Source of the DNA: an uncultured Oscillospiraceae bacterium | Lineage (GTDB): Bacteria; Bacillota; Clostridia; Oscillospirales; JAAYXM01 | Reading direction: 5' to 3' | NCBI GenBank assembly: GCA_934646115.1 | Contig: CAKUEM010000045.1 | Span: forward strand, 1 to 14,965 | DNA: 14,965 nt | Shown: positions 1 to 8,575 of the stretch, in pieces | Numbering within the stretch: the first letter of the stretch is position 1 | Layout: each line of letters opens with the position of its first letter | The notes under the pieces: generated by a model | What the model saw: the letters and a program-made list of their open reading frames with translations, nothing else | What the model was told of the DNA's origin: nothing | The model's database searches: none | Made by a program: the position numbers and the translations under genes

Positions 1-3000
1 ACGCTGCCGAGCTTGTTCGAAGCGGTCGTTTCATCCGGGCTTGCCGCGAAGGTGGTTTCATCCTCTTCCGGCTTGGTCTCCGGCTGCGGCTGAGGCTGCG
101 GCTGCGGCTGCGGCTGTGGCTGCGGACTCGGCGTGCCGCCGCCACCTGCGCCACCACCGCCCGTGGTCTTGTTGTAGACCGTGATCTCTACATATTGCGT
201 CGCGGAAAGCGTACCGTCTGTCACCGTAAACGCCGCATAATTCTTGCCCAGCTGCGCAGAATCCGGAATCCAGCTGAACGTCTGCGTCCGCGCATCAAAG
301 TTCGCGCCGCGCGGCAGATCTTTCGCGGAATACGTTAAAACGCGATCGGATGCGCCGGACGCAGAAATCTGGAATTTCAGCTCGCTGCCCGCCTCTGCGT
401 TTTTATCTTCGATCGGCGCAAAGATCGGCGCACTGTCGTTGTTGGTCGAAAGTGGGATCCGGAATGTCTGCCCAGCTTCTATATTATATGTATAGCCCTG
501 GTTGATATCGTTCTTGCTCTTATAGGCGCGGATCGGTGTCACGTTTCCAAGCGCAAGCGCGATCTTCCCGTCGTTTTGCCGAACAGCATGTTGGATCTGA
601 TACGCCGCGTTTTCCGTGCCGTCATTTTGGATCATGATCCAGCGTCCGGAAAGGCTTTCGGGGTCAACGTCCGCATCCGGCTGAATGATGATATGATTCT
701 CGGTAACAAAATCACGCGTGAAATCAGAAACCGTTCCCGTGACCGCAGCCTGTGCCATCGTTGTATCGCCGATTTGCGTGCCGTCGTTCAGATATGCATA
801 GATCGCCTCGCCGTCTTTCATGGTATAAACGCCGACAAAGCCCTTAAAATCGAACAGATCATCCACGCGATAGGTCACGGTATTGTTCGCGGAATACACA
901 ATATAATCTACTCTGTCATTCGTGTGTACCACTTTGACCGCGCGCACAGCGTCTGCGCTCTCTCCATCTTTTGCAGCGACCGAAACCGCTTCCATTTCCT
1001 TGATATAACGCTCATTCTTATACGGCTCATACACCGTGGTAAACAGCGAATCAAGCTTTGTTCCCTTCCGCTTGGCAAGGACATATTCAAAATACGGGAT
1101 CTTTGCGTTATCTGCGATCCGCGGGGGCATACCCTCTGCGATGGCAACTTCCGTGAGGTCAAAATCGTTGAGCGTCGTCATGCGGAGGTTTGTATCCGTC
1201 GGATAGCCCAATACATTTTTAAAGTCCTTCACTTTAAAGTCTACGCTGAAGTTTTTCACATTCGCCGCGCGGCGCACGTTCCGCAGCCATGTGTATCCAT
1301 TGAGATACTTGCTGTTTGCGCCCCACGCAACATTTGCGCCGGCATAGCTTCCGCCCTCCTGCTGCACAAGGTTTAATCCTTCTGTCTCGGCAATTTGATC
1401 CGACTGCGAATGGAAGCTGTAAAGATGCTCATTGCCTCCGCGGACGCGGAAGAAATCCACACCATAGCTGACTTCATCGGATACTTCAACCATGACAAGT
1501 GTTCTGCGATAAATATCCGTTGCCGCATATGCTCGTTCTGCATCCACGTCCATGACCTTCACACGACCGGAATCGTCAAAATGCATCGGCGTTCCGTTCA
1601 CTTTCAAACCGATCTGGCGGATCCCGTCTACCATCACTGTGTTATGGCTGATCGTGTTCTTTGCCCACTGAACGGAATTTTCATCGTCCAGTCCGCTCTC
1701 CGGGTAGCCGAAATCCGGCGCCATATCCAAACCGAACGCATGGATTCCAAGATTGAGCGCATCCAGATGCCCATGGCCATACGCCGTATGCGCGTAAGAG
1801 ATCCAGAAATCGCGCTGCGTATCCAGCGTATTGGACTTATTTGCCGTTTCCAAAAGCGTTCCGTCGCGCAGGATGCTAAAACCATACCCCGCAAGCTGAT
1901 CGCTCTGTCCATATTCATATCCGCCATGCTCTTCCACGACCTGACGCACCCGCTCGCGAATGCTCTCCGCATCCTTTGAGAAGATATCCAGGTGCAGCCC
2001 ATCCGTGCTGTTCCCGTTTGCGAAATAGCAAAGCTGCGCGCTTGTAACATCCCCGGTACGATGAAATACATCAAGCAGCAGATCCGGACGCAACACAAGC
2101 TCTTTGTTCGCGCAGCTCTTCGAGTCGCCGAGCTGCGCGGTCGTTCTGCCGCACAATGTCAGCCGCCCGAGCGCGGTGAACATTTTCATAACCTTCGGGT
2201 TGGAATACAAATCGGCTGCCGGGTATCCGTCCCAGCCGTTTAAAATATCCGCGATCTGTTTAATATAGGTCAGCCAGAAATCATTATACTGCGGCGCGAC
2301 CTCGTTGCCGATGCCGTCACGATTAACCACGCCCATGATCTGCGGCAGCACATTTCCGCCGGTTACCGGCGCGCCGCGCTCGCCGTTTAAGCGTTCGCCC
2401 GCCTGCATGATCCAGTCAACCATTTCGCGGCTCTCCGGGAATGTGTTGAGCACAACAGCGGTCAATGCCAGCGTGGACTGATGCATTCCGAAGTTTCCGT
2501 TGATCTGTCCGCTCTTGCACTCGCGATGCACTTCGCGGAGAATATTGTCTTCCCCGTTGCGGCGGATATCCGCAACCGTTTGCTTTCTGTTTTCAAGCTG
2601 ATATTGGCTCGCCTTTTGCGAGAGGAATTGGATGACATACGGATCTTCATATGCATTATAAAATGCGTCATATCCATATACCATCTTGCGTGCCAGCGAG
2701 GTTTCCCAAACCTTATTGATCACCTTGCCCTCATATTTGAGGCTTGGCGTCAGATAAAAATACGAATACGGGATCAGGTCAAAATCCGGATAGACGTCCG
2801 CCATGCGGTCCAGCAGGATCGCGCCGGTTCTGCCATAGCGCTCTTCGCCCGTATACAGATACGCATCGCGCAATCCGGTCACGGCGTTATAAAGCACGCC
2901 CGAATTGGCAACGCTGGTCGTATACCAGATGCCCCAGTGGTTGTAATATGCGATGTAGCTGTGGATCTCCTCCGCGCCGTTCTCGCACTTGGTTCCGGGC

Positions 3001-6000
3001 TTATATCCCATGCCGTCGTCGGCGCCCCAGTTGGTCACGCCGAGCTTTTCATCCATTTCCGGATATAAAATGTTTTTAAGATATCCATCCTCGCCCTGTG
3101 CCACAAGCTCTGCATTTTTTTGCTTTGCAAGCTCGGGCCGGAAGATGCCATGCTCATCAAGCCCCAGCTCATAATATTTCCCGAAATCATTGCTCGGGAA
3201 CTTTCTGCGGCAATCCGGGCACTGGATCTTCCACGGGTCGCCAAGCGGATTCAAGAGCCACGGATACTGACCGTATTTCGAACGCAGATCCACGCCGCAA
3301 TACCGGCAGGAATACGCCTTCGGATCATACTGAACACCCACGGTGATCGCGCGCGGGATGCTCTGCGGCGTAACAAGATTCCAAAGCGCTTCCTCTTTGC
3401 CCGCATAAGGCTCTGCACGCTTGACCGCCGCATCGCGCATCGATCTCGCCCAAGGATATTTTTCAATATTCTCGCGCGCCGCCTCAATCTTCTCGTCTGT
3501 ATAGAAGGTGCGCTCGGTCTTGCCGCGATGCGCTTTGATATGAATTTCCGCGCTCTTGCTGATGCCAGAAAGCGTTGCGGTCATGCGGATCACGATCTCG
3601 CCTTCCGCAATCGGCGCAAACTGACCTCTCTGCGTAACCGTTGCCGTTTGCGGAGTCAGGCATTCATACGTAAATTGAGGGTTTTGCAGCGCGATGGCTT
3701 CCTTACTGAGCAGCTCGCCATCCGTGTCATACAGCTGATATTCCAGCTCGCCCGCCATACCGACGGAAACCTGACCTGCCGCATTATTCTTAACCGACAA
3801 TACCACGCGATCGAGCGTGCCCGGCGCGGCAACAGAGATCGGGATCTCGGTCTCCAGCACCTTCTGCCCCTGGATGCGCATTGCAACCGCAACCGTCGCC
3901 TGTCCCTGGCGCAGTCCCTGCAGCGAAAGCTTTGGGACGGAGCTTTCTTTATCACGAGTGATCTCTGCCTTTAAAATTTCGGGAGTTTTCGATTCTGCGC
4001 TGAACTCTGCCACAGAGAGATCAAGCTCTGTCCCGTCTTTTTTATGCACGGTGATCGCCGTTTCCGCACAGTCGCCCGCTTTTAACGTTCCAATGTCCGA
4101 AATCGTGATCGGCGTATCGGCAAAGGAAACCGCTTTCAGCAAAAATGCGCTGAAAAAATACTGCCATCCGGTATTGCTGTAGGTGCTGGACGTTTTTTCA
4201 AGCACCTTATACGTCAGCCGATAATTTCCCGCCTTGACCTTCGCATAGCCGAGGCTGTCCTCCAGCATCCAATTTTCGGCGTCGATCGTTGCGTTGCTCC
4301 ATTTGCGCGTAACGTCTAACACGCCGAGCGAATACCGCGCAGCCTGCGGATCTGCCGCATCCTCCGGCGCTAAAAAGATCTCGGTGCGGCCGCTTTTATA
4401 GTAATGCGCGTTACGGTTTACCACTTCATAGATCCCGTCCGCCGGAACATAGATCATAAAACTGGCATAGCCGCCCTTTGTTGCGTCTCCGTCTAAGAAA
4501 ATCCCATTGACCTTACTATTAAAGCGGAACTTCCCGGGCATTTCCGCCGAGGTATCGATAAAATACCACGGGTCGGTAACGATTGAGCTGCCCTTATTGA
4601 TCTCGATTGGAGATCCCGCAAGCGTCTGGCGGAAGGATTTGACCGTTGCAATATCCACCGCATCGCCAAATGCCCCGCTCTGCTCGATATACCATTTCCC
4701 AAGCTTGTGGAAATCATAAACCAGATCCTTCGCAGCGCTCTCCGCATCGGTTGCAACCGTTGCGATCACTTCTGTCGATGCGATCGTTTTGCCCGCCTTT
4801 TTTGCCTCCAGCTCGATCCACGTTCTGCCCGTTTTGACGCCGGTCACTTCAAGAAGCACCTGGTCGCCGGAGCGTTTGATCTCCGCCGCGGCGATCTCCT
4901 TATCGCCGCTGCGCGCGCCAAACTCTATGCCGTCCAGCGGATAGGCAGTGCCGCTATGCTTCGTGAGATAAAGCGCAGCGCGCAGCGCCTGCCCCACCGG
5001 CACGGTTTTTAAAAACTCCGCCGTTAAGTCGCCGGAAATATCTTTCTCTTTGATCGTTATGGGGATCGTTACGCTTTGAACGACCGCGTCACGATACTTC
5101 GCCGTTACTGCAACAGCGGTGCTTCCAACCGCTGCGCCGGAAATGCGAAGAACCTTATCTGTAAGCTCTGCCGTTGCGATCGCATTATTTTCAGATTTTG
5201 CTTCAAGCGAAAGATCGCCCTCGTTAAACTCCGCCCCGTCTCGGATCTCAAGAGAAAGCACCTTTTCCATGTAGCTTTCAATTTCAATATCCGGAAACTC
5301 CTCGCAATGTATAACGAGCGGATCGAGCACCGACAGCTCCTGCGTTAAAACGCCAATTTGCGCCCCGTCGAGCTTCGCCCGAATGGTCAGGTCGCTTTTG
5401 CCCTCTTTTACGCCTTTGATCGTCAGCGTTTTATCCGCAATTAAAACTTCGGCAACGCTCGGGTCGGAAAGCTCGGCTTCCAGAACCGCCTTGCTGATAT
5501 CATAATCGCCGCTGTCTGTGCGCAAGCTGACCTTCGCGGTTTTTTCGTGCCCGGTCAAAACCGGCGAAACCGCTTCGGTTTCGATATATACCGGATCGCC
5601 GACTACAACGGGGATCGTTGCGGCCGCAATGATCCGCCCGTCAATTTTCGCATACACGCGAGCATTGGTTTTGCCGCGCGCCACGCCCGATATGTTCAGC
5701 GTCTTGCCCGAGATCGTCATTTTAGCAACGCTGGGATCGTCTGACTGAACGCCCAGGGTCGCCTTACTCAAATCAAGCGTAAAACCGTCCTTCGCAGTCA
5801 GCGTAACGGCGGCGCTTGCGCTTTCCCCGGTGGTGATCTCGCTAAACGGCGCAACCGAAAGCTCCGCTTCCTGCACCCAATTCAGATGGAATCGGCTGAA
5901 GAAATATTGCCAGCCGGTATTGCTATACGTACTTGAGGTATCGGTGCGAACCAGATAACTGAGCAAATACTCGCCCTTTTTCAGAGCGACCGGCTGATCC

Positions 6001-7226
6001 AGCGGATCTTCCATGTACCAGTATTTCTGATCTTCGGTCGCGTTCGACCATTTTCTGGTCGCGTTGATGATTCCCAATGAATATTCCTCTGCCATCGGCT
6101 CTTCCGCATCGGCCGGCGCTAAAAAGATCTGCGTCAGACCGGACTGATAGTAATGGAAGTTTACCGAAACCGCATCATACAAGCCGTCTGCGGGCACTTG
6201 GATCTTAAACGTCGCCCAGCCGCCGCGCGCTTCGTTTGCATTTAACACCACGCCGTTTCCGCCGTTATACCGAAAATTCTTTTCCGGCTCGCTGGCAGCT
6301 ACATAACACCACGGGTCGGTTTTCTGCGTGCTGGTCGGAAGAATTTCATCCGGCGCTCCGGCTGTCGTCTGCGAAAGCGACGTGACCGATTGGATCAAAA
6401 CGGTATCGCCCGACGCAGCATATCCTCCCGCGAGCTTATGAAAATTATAAACCAGATCGCGCGGAAGCGTCTCTTCGCCCGGCTCCGGCTCTGCGTGTTT
6501 TTCCAGCTTGAACCCGGCAGCGGCAAAATATTTATTTGCCTTATTTCTGCCGTCCCCGCTATATTGATAGGTCAGAAGATACTCGCCGTCTTTCAGCGTT
6601 ACCTCGCCAAGCGTAAATTCAGAAGCGCTCCAGTCCCCCGAGACCGGTCCTTTCTTATTGGTCGGGCACTCTCCCCACGGAACGCTCGGATCTACATTGC
6701 CGATTTTATATTTTTCAGCGGTCGCGTTTTCAGCATCCGAGATCGGCGCTAAAAAAACATCCGCACAAGGTGCATAATAATTTTTCGTATGTGAGCTGAT
6801 GGCAGTGTATGTTCCCGCTTTTGCCAGGATCTTCATTTGCAGGTAAGTCCCCTCGCCGTCCGCGAAGCTATACATGCCGCCCCATTGATAATGCGGGCTC
6901 TGCTCATTCGTCGCCGTTGTTTTTACAAAACACCACGGCTCAGTCGCAATACTGCTTTCCGCATTGATCTCCTGCGCACTGCCCTTCGTTGTTTGCTGAA
7001 GATCTGTAATTTCCGAAAAAGCAACGCCCGTTTGCTTGAATTCCGTCCATTGCTTTCCCGGATTATAATATTCGCTGCATTTTAAGAAATTGTAGATCAG
7101 ATCTTGCGTTGTGTCTGCGCCCTTTGCCTGCCCTGCCAGCGACACGCCCGGGAACATCCCAAGTGTCATGCACAGAACCAGCAAAAGCGAAACGATGCGT
7201 TTTTTCCCTCTCATGCTTCCCTTCAT
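1..7226 (-). CDS. Secreted multimodular heparinase II/III-like polysaccharide lyase, C-terminus cut by window edge
   Basis: One open frame of 2408 codons with no stop, running off the left edge. Start ATG at 7224-7226 has AGGAGG seven bases upstream. Residues 1-31 are a signal peptide (basic n-region, Leu-rich core, likely cleavage after SLA). A ~195-residue module opening with D-L-x-Y-x-F occurs at about 42-241, 257-449 and 834-1031. Bacterial Ig-like (Big2-type) repeats fill about 450-830 and 1033-1130. The lyase region begins near 1240 (TFYTDEKIEAAR). It carries two CxxC pairs (C1307/C1310, C1336/C1339), a GNFGMHQ motif (N1578, H1582), YGHGHLD (Y1816, H1818, H1820) and SHNTVMVDG (H1861). 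These match the toroid and beta-sandwich motifs of heparinase II/III-type lyases, which cleave uronic-acid glycans by beta-elimination. An Ig-like domain (about 2265-2350) and Gly/Pro-Gln linkers follow, so an anchor such as SLH could lie beyond the edge. The substrate is unknown. Confidence 0.9.
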   Translation of the reverse strand, partial: MKGSMRGKKRIVSLLLVLCMTLGMFPGVSLAGQAKGADTTQDLIYNFLKCSEYYNPGKQWTEFKQTGVAFSEITDLQQTTKGSAQEINAESSIATEPWCFVKTTATNEQSPHYQWGGMYSFADGEGTYLQMKILAKAGTYTAISSHTKNYYAPCADVFLAPISDAENATAEKYKIGNVDPSVPWGECPTNKKGPVSGDWSASEFTLGEVTLKDGEYLLTYQYSGDGRNKANKYFAAAGFKLEKHAEPEPGEETLPRDLVYNFHKLAGGYAASGDTVLIQSVTSLSQTTAGAPDEILPTSTQKTDPWCYVAASEPEKNFRYNGGNGVVLNANEARGGWATFKIQVPADGLYDAVSVNFHYYQSGLTQIFLAPADAEEPMAEEYSLGIINATRKWSNATEDQKYWYMEDPLDQPVALKKGEYLLSYLVRTDTSSTYSNTGWQYFFSRFHLNWVQEAELSVAPFSEITTGESASAAVTLTAKDGFTLDLSKATLGVQSDDPSVAKMTISGKTLNISGVARGKTNARVYAKIDGRIIAAATIPVVVGDPVYIETEAVSPVLTGHEKTAKVSLRTDSGDYDISKAVLEAELSDPSVAEVLIADKTLTIKGVKEGKSDLTIRAKLDGAQIGVLTQELSVLDPLVIHCEEFPDIEIESYMEKVLSLEIRDGAEFNEGDLSLEAKSENNAIATAELTDKVLRISGAAVGSTAVAVTAKYRDAVVQSVTIPITIKEKDISGDLTAEFLKTVPVGQALRAALYLTKHSGTAYPLDGIEFGARSGDKEIAAAEIKRSGDQVLLEVTGVKTGRTWIELEAKKAGKTIASTEVIATVATDAESAAKDLVYDFHKLGKWYIEQSGAFGDAVDIATVKSFRQTLAGSPIEINKGSSIVTDPWYFIDTSAEMPGKFRFNSKVNGIFLDGDATKGGYASFMIYVPADGIYEVVNRNAHYYKSGRTEIFLAPEDAADPQAARYSLGVLDVTRKWSNATIDAENWMLEDSLGYAKVKAGNYRLTYKVLEKTSSTYSNTGWQYFFSAFLLKAVSFADTPITISDIGTLKAGDCAETAITVHKKDGTELDLSVAEFSAESKTPEILKAEITRDKESSVPKLSLQGLRQGQATVAVAMRIQGQKVLETEIPISVAAPGTLDRVVLSVKNNAAGQVSVGMAGELEYQLYDTDGELLSKEAIALQNPQFTYECLTPQTATVTQRGQFAPIAEGEIVIRMTATLSGISKSAEIHIKAHRGKTERTFYTDEKIEAARENIEKYPWARSMRDAAVKRAEPYAGKEEALWNLVTPQSIPRAITVGVQYDPKAYSCRYCGVDLRSKYGQYPWLLNPLGDPWKIQCPDCRRKFPSNDFGKYYELGLDEHGIFRPELAKQKNAELVAQGEDGYLKNILYPEMDEKLGVTNWGADDGMGYKPGTKCENGAEEIHSYIAYYNHWGIWYTTSVANSGVLYNAVTGLRDAYLYTGEERYGRTGAILLDRMADVYPDFDLIPYSYFYLTPSLKYEGKVINKVWETSLARKMVYGYDAFYNAYEDPYVIQFLSQKASQYQLENRKQTVADIRRNGEDNILREVHRECKSGQINGNFGMHQSTLALTAVVLNTFPESREMVDWIMQAGERLNGERGAPVTGGNVLPQIMGVVNRDGIGNEVAPQYNDFWLTYIKQIADILNGWDGYPAADLYSNPKVMKMFTALGRLTLCGRTTAQLGDSKSCANKELVLRPDLLLDVFHRTGDVTSAQLCYFANGNSTDGLHLDIFSKDAESIRERVRQVVEEHGGYEYGQSDQLAGYGFSILRDGTLLETANKSNTLDTQRDFWISYAHTAYGHGHLDALNLGIHAFGLDMAPDFGYPESGLDDENSVQWAKNTISHNTVMVDGIRQIGLKVNGTPMHFDDSGRVKVMDVDAERAYAATDIYRRTLVMVEVSDEVSYGVDFFRVRGGNEHLYSFHSQSDQIAETEGLNLVQQEGGSYAGANVAWGANSKYLNGYTWLRNVRRAANVKNFSVDFKVKDFKNVLGYPTDTNLRMTTLNDFDLTEVAIAEGMPPRIADNAKIPYFEYVLAKRKGTKLDSLFTTVYEPYKNERYIKEMEAVSVAAKDGESADAVRAVKVVHTNDRVDYIVYSANNTVTYRVDDLFDFKGFVGVYTMKDGEAIYAYLNDGTQIGDTTMAQAAVTGTVSDFTRDFVTENHIIIQPDADVDPESLSGRWIMIQNDGTENAAYQIQHAVRQNDGKIALALGNVTPIRAYKSKNDINQGYTYNIEAGQTFRIPLSTNNDSAPIFAPIEDKNAEAGSELKFQISASGASDRVLTYSAKDLPRGANFDARTQTFSWIPDSAQLGKNYAAFTVTDGTLSATQYVEITVYNKTTGGGGAGGGGTPSPQPQPQPQPQPQPQPETKPEEDETTFAASPDETTASNKLGS
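81..125. repeat. Hexanucleotide tandem repeat coding a Pro-Gln linker
   Basis: About seven near-identical CTGCGG units (variants CTGAGG and CTGTGG) lie in frame in the lyase gene and encode alternating Pro-Gln at about residues 2368-2382. A Gly-rich stretch (about 2355-2364) precedes it. Such linkers join catalytic regions to binding or wall-anchoring domains in secreted proteins. The repeat could vary in length by slippage in steps of two residues without shifting the frame. Confidence 0.85.
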
Positions 7227-7378
7227 TTTCAATCCTCCTAAGTTGTACGTTTTCGCTTCCCTCTCCTGAAAACGGAACCCCATATAAGATACCCATAGCA
7301 TAGCACATGGATAAAACTTCGTTTTGGACTATTTGGCATTTATGTTGTTTTTTTCTTGAATAACTGAAAAAAAGCAAG
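7227..7378. promoter_or_regulatory. Shared upstream region of the lyase gene (minus) and araC-type gene (plus)
   Basis: This is the lyase-proximal part of a 271-bp divergent intergenic region and contains no gene. On the minus strand the only firm signal is the AGGAGG ribosome binding site at 7234-7239. TATGCT- and TATCTT-like hexamers occur at about 7280-7305 but none has a convincing -35 partner at the right distance. That would fit an activator-dependent promoter, but this is inference. A T-rich run (7345-7356) precedes the araC promoter. Confidence 0.4.
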
Positions 7379-7396
7379 GTGCATTTTGTGCATTTT
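7379..7396 (+). repeat. Tandem 9-bp direct repeat overlapping the araC -35 region
   Basis: GTGCATTTT occurs twice back to back (7379-7387 and 7388-7396), just upstream of the TATAAT at 7402-7407, where a -35 element would be. AraC-family proteins bind direct repeats with two helix-turn-helix units, so this could be an autoregulatory or activator site. The 9-bp period is shorter than the usual ~21-bp AraC spacing, so another factor is possible. Confidence 0.4.
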
Positions 7397-7401
7397 CATG
7401 A

Positions 7402-7407
7402 TATAAT
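7402..7407 (+). promoter_or_regulatory. Probable -10 box of the AraC-family gene
   Basis: A perfect TATAAT lies 91 bp before the ATG. The sequence at the -35 position (around 7379-7385) is a poor match to TTGACA and lies inside the tandem GTGCATTTT repeat, which suggests a regulated promoter with a leader of roughly 80 nt. Confidence 0.5.
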
Positions 7408-7497
7408 GATACTAGAAAATCATTTCGCTCCCTTTTTGCGTGTTTGCGCGGTGCGCGATAGGCTAAAAATCGAACCGACTGATGAAGAGAGGTAGTT

Positions 7498-8433
7498 ATG
7501 GACTGGGCATTTCGTTATCAGGAAGATGTGCATCAAACGCCGGAGTCTGAACATATTCTCCCGCAATTTGCAAATAATCCATGCCATTTTCGCGCGCTGA
7601 CCGGGCGGACGCATGAGCTCGATCTGTTGCACCGGCATAATTATATGCAATTATGGTATTGCGTTCGCGGTTCGTTTCTGCATAACTACAACGGCAAAGA
7701 ATTTTGCCAAAAGCGCGGAGATTTTATATTTGTTCCCCCTTTTATCCCTCATCAGCTGGATACGCGCATTTCCGATAATGTCGAATTTATATTCTGCGAT
7801 CTGTCCGATGGATTTATCAACATGCTGTCTGACGCGGCAGATAAAAATACGTTGTTTAATCTCGCTTATTTAAAGCCCTGCCTTGTCAAGGCGCATGAGA
7901 TGCAGGCAGCGGTCTCCTTTTCGGGCGAAGACGCCGCGCAGCTTGAGGCGCTGCTCTTTGAGCTGGTCGATGAATTTCAAAGCGGGCACGGCACCTCCAC
8001 GCTCTATATCCGAACGCTCCTGCTTCGGATCCTCAGCATGGTCTGCCATAAATATCAGGCGTTTGCGCCAAGTCGAGAGGACGAGCTGTTTTTTAAATAT
8101 CGCACATCCATCCAAAACGCGCTGAATTATATCGATACCAACTATACGCAAAATATCACGCTGCAGGAAATTTCAAAAATCGCGCTCATGTCCGTGCGCT
8201 CTTTTTCCTATGTATTTAAAGAGATCACAGGCGAAACCTTTGTCTCTTACCTGAATTTTCTCCGCATTCGCCACGCGCGCAATCTGTTGATCAAAACCAA
8301 TAAATCGCTCACTACGATTTGCTTGGAATGCGGCTATCACGATCTGCAATATTTTACGCGCATTTTCAAAAAGCTTACCAAGCTTCCGCCCGGTTTATAT
8401 CGCAAACAACATCAAAATTCCGCCAATGGTTAA
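7498..8433 (+). CDS. AraC-family transcriptional regulator with cupin sensor domain
   Basis: Protein of 311 residues, normal length for two-domain AraC regulators. Residues ~40-105 form a cupin-like sensor (HRHNYMQLWY start, then GDFIFVPPFIPHQ). Residues ~205-305 are the double helix-turn-helix: first helix pair around TLQEISKIALMSVRSFSYVFKEITG, second around SLTTICLECGYHDLQYFTRIFKKL, ending in the usual PxxYR-type segment (PPGLYRK). The start is supported by GAGAGG a few bases upstream. It is divergent from the giant lyase gene and is the likely controller of it, sensing a sugar or glycan breakdown product. This link is inferred from position only. A hairpin terminator follows. Confidence 0.92.
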   Translation: MDWAFRYQEDVHQTPESEHILPQFANNPCHFRALTGRTHELDLLHRHNYMQLWYCVRGSFLHNYNGKEFCQKRGDFIFVPPFIPHQLDTRISDNVEFIFCDLSDGFINMLSDAADKNTLFNLAYLKPCLVKAHEMQAAVSFSGEDAAQLEALLFELVDEFQSGHGTSTLYIRTLLLRILSMVCHKYQAFAPSREDELFFKYRTSIQNALNYIDTNYTQNITLQEISKIALMSVRSFSYVFKEITGETFVSYLNFLRIRHARNLLIKTNKSLTTICLECGYHDLQYFTRIFKKLTKLPPGLYRKQHQNSANG

Positions 8434-8469
8434 AATTCCGGTCTGTTTTATATAAAACAGACCGGAATT
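8434..8469 (-). terminator. Perfect 36-bp palindrome, probable terminator of the amidohydrolase operon
   Basis: An 18-bp arm (AATTCCGGTCTGTTTTAT) is followed directly by its exact reverse complement. The palindrome begins at the base after the araC stop codon. Read on the minus strand, the hairpin ends in a short T run (AATTTT), as expected for a weak intrinsic terminator of the leftward operon that stops at 8576. On the plus strand no T run follows. Confidence 0.6.
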
Positions 8470-8492
8470 CCGATAGGTTGAATTTATACGGT

Positions 8493-8529
8493 ACAGTTGC
8501 AAAGCGAAGCTGTTTTGCAACTGTTTTTT
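8493..8529 (+). terminator. Rho-independent terminator of the AraC-family gene
   Basis: Stem ACAGTTGCAAA (8493-8503) pairs with TTTGCAACTGT (8514-8524) around a 10-nt loop and is followed by a T6 run ending at 8529. It lies 60 bp after the araC stop codon and has the right polarity only for rightward transcription. Confidence 0.85.
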
Positions 8530-8575
8530 GTGAGCGCGCAGTAAAAATCCCACCGGATCTTATTGCTCGTATTTT

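Noticed and set aside
81..125. Short regular repeats that might suggest a CRISPR or other array
   Set aside because: Contiguous 6-bp units in frame inside the lyase gene encode a Pro-Gln linker. There are no spacers.
576..3974. Several plus-strand open frames of 190-284 codons opposite the lyase
   Set aside because: All are antisense to one uninterrupted coherent 2408-codon frame with clear domains, and they have no family features of their own.
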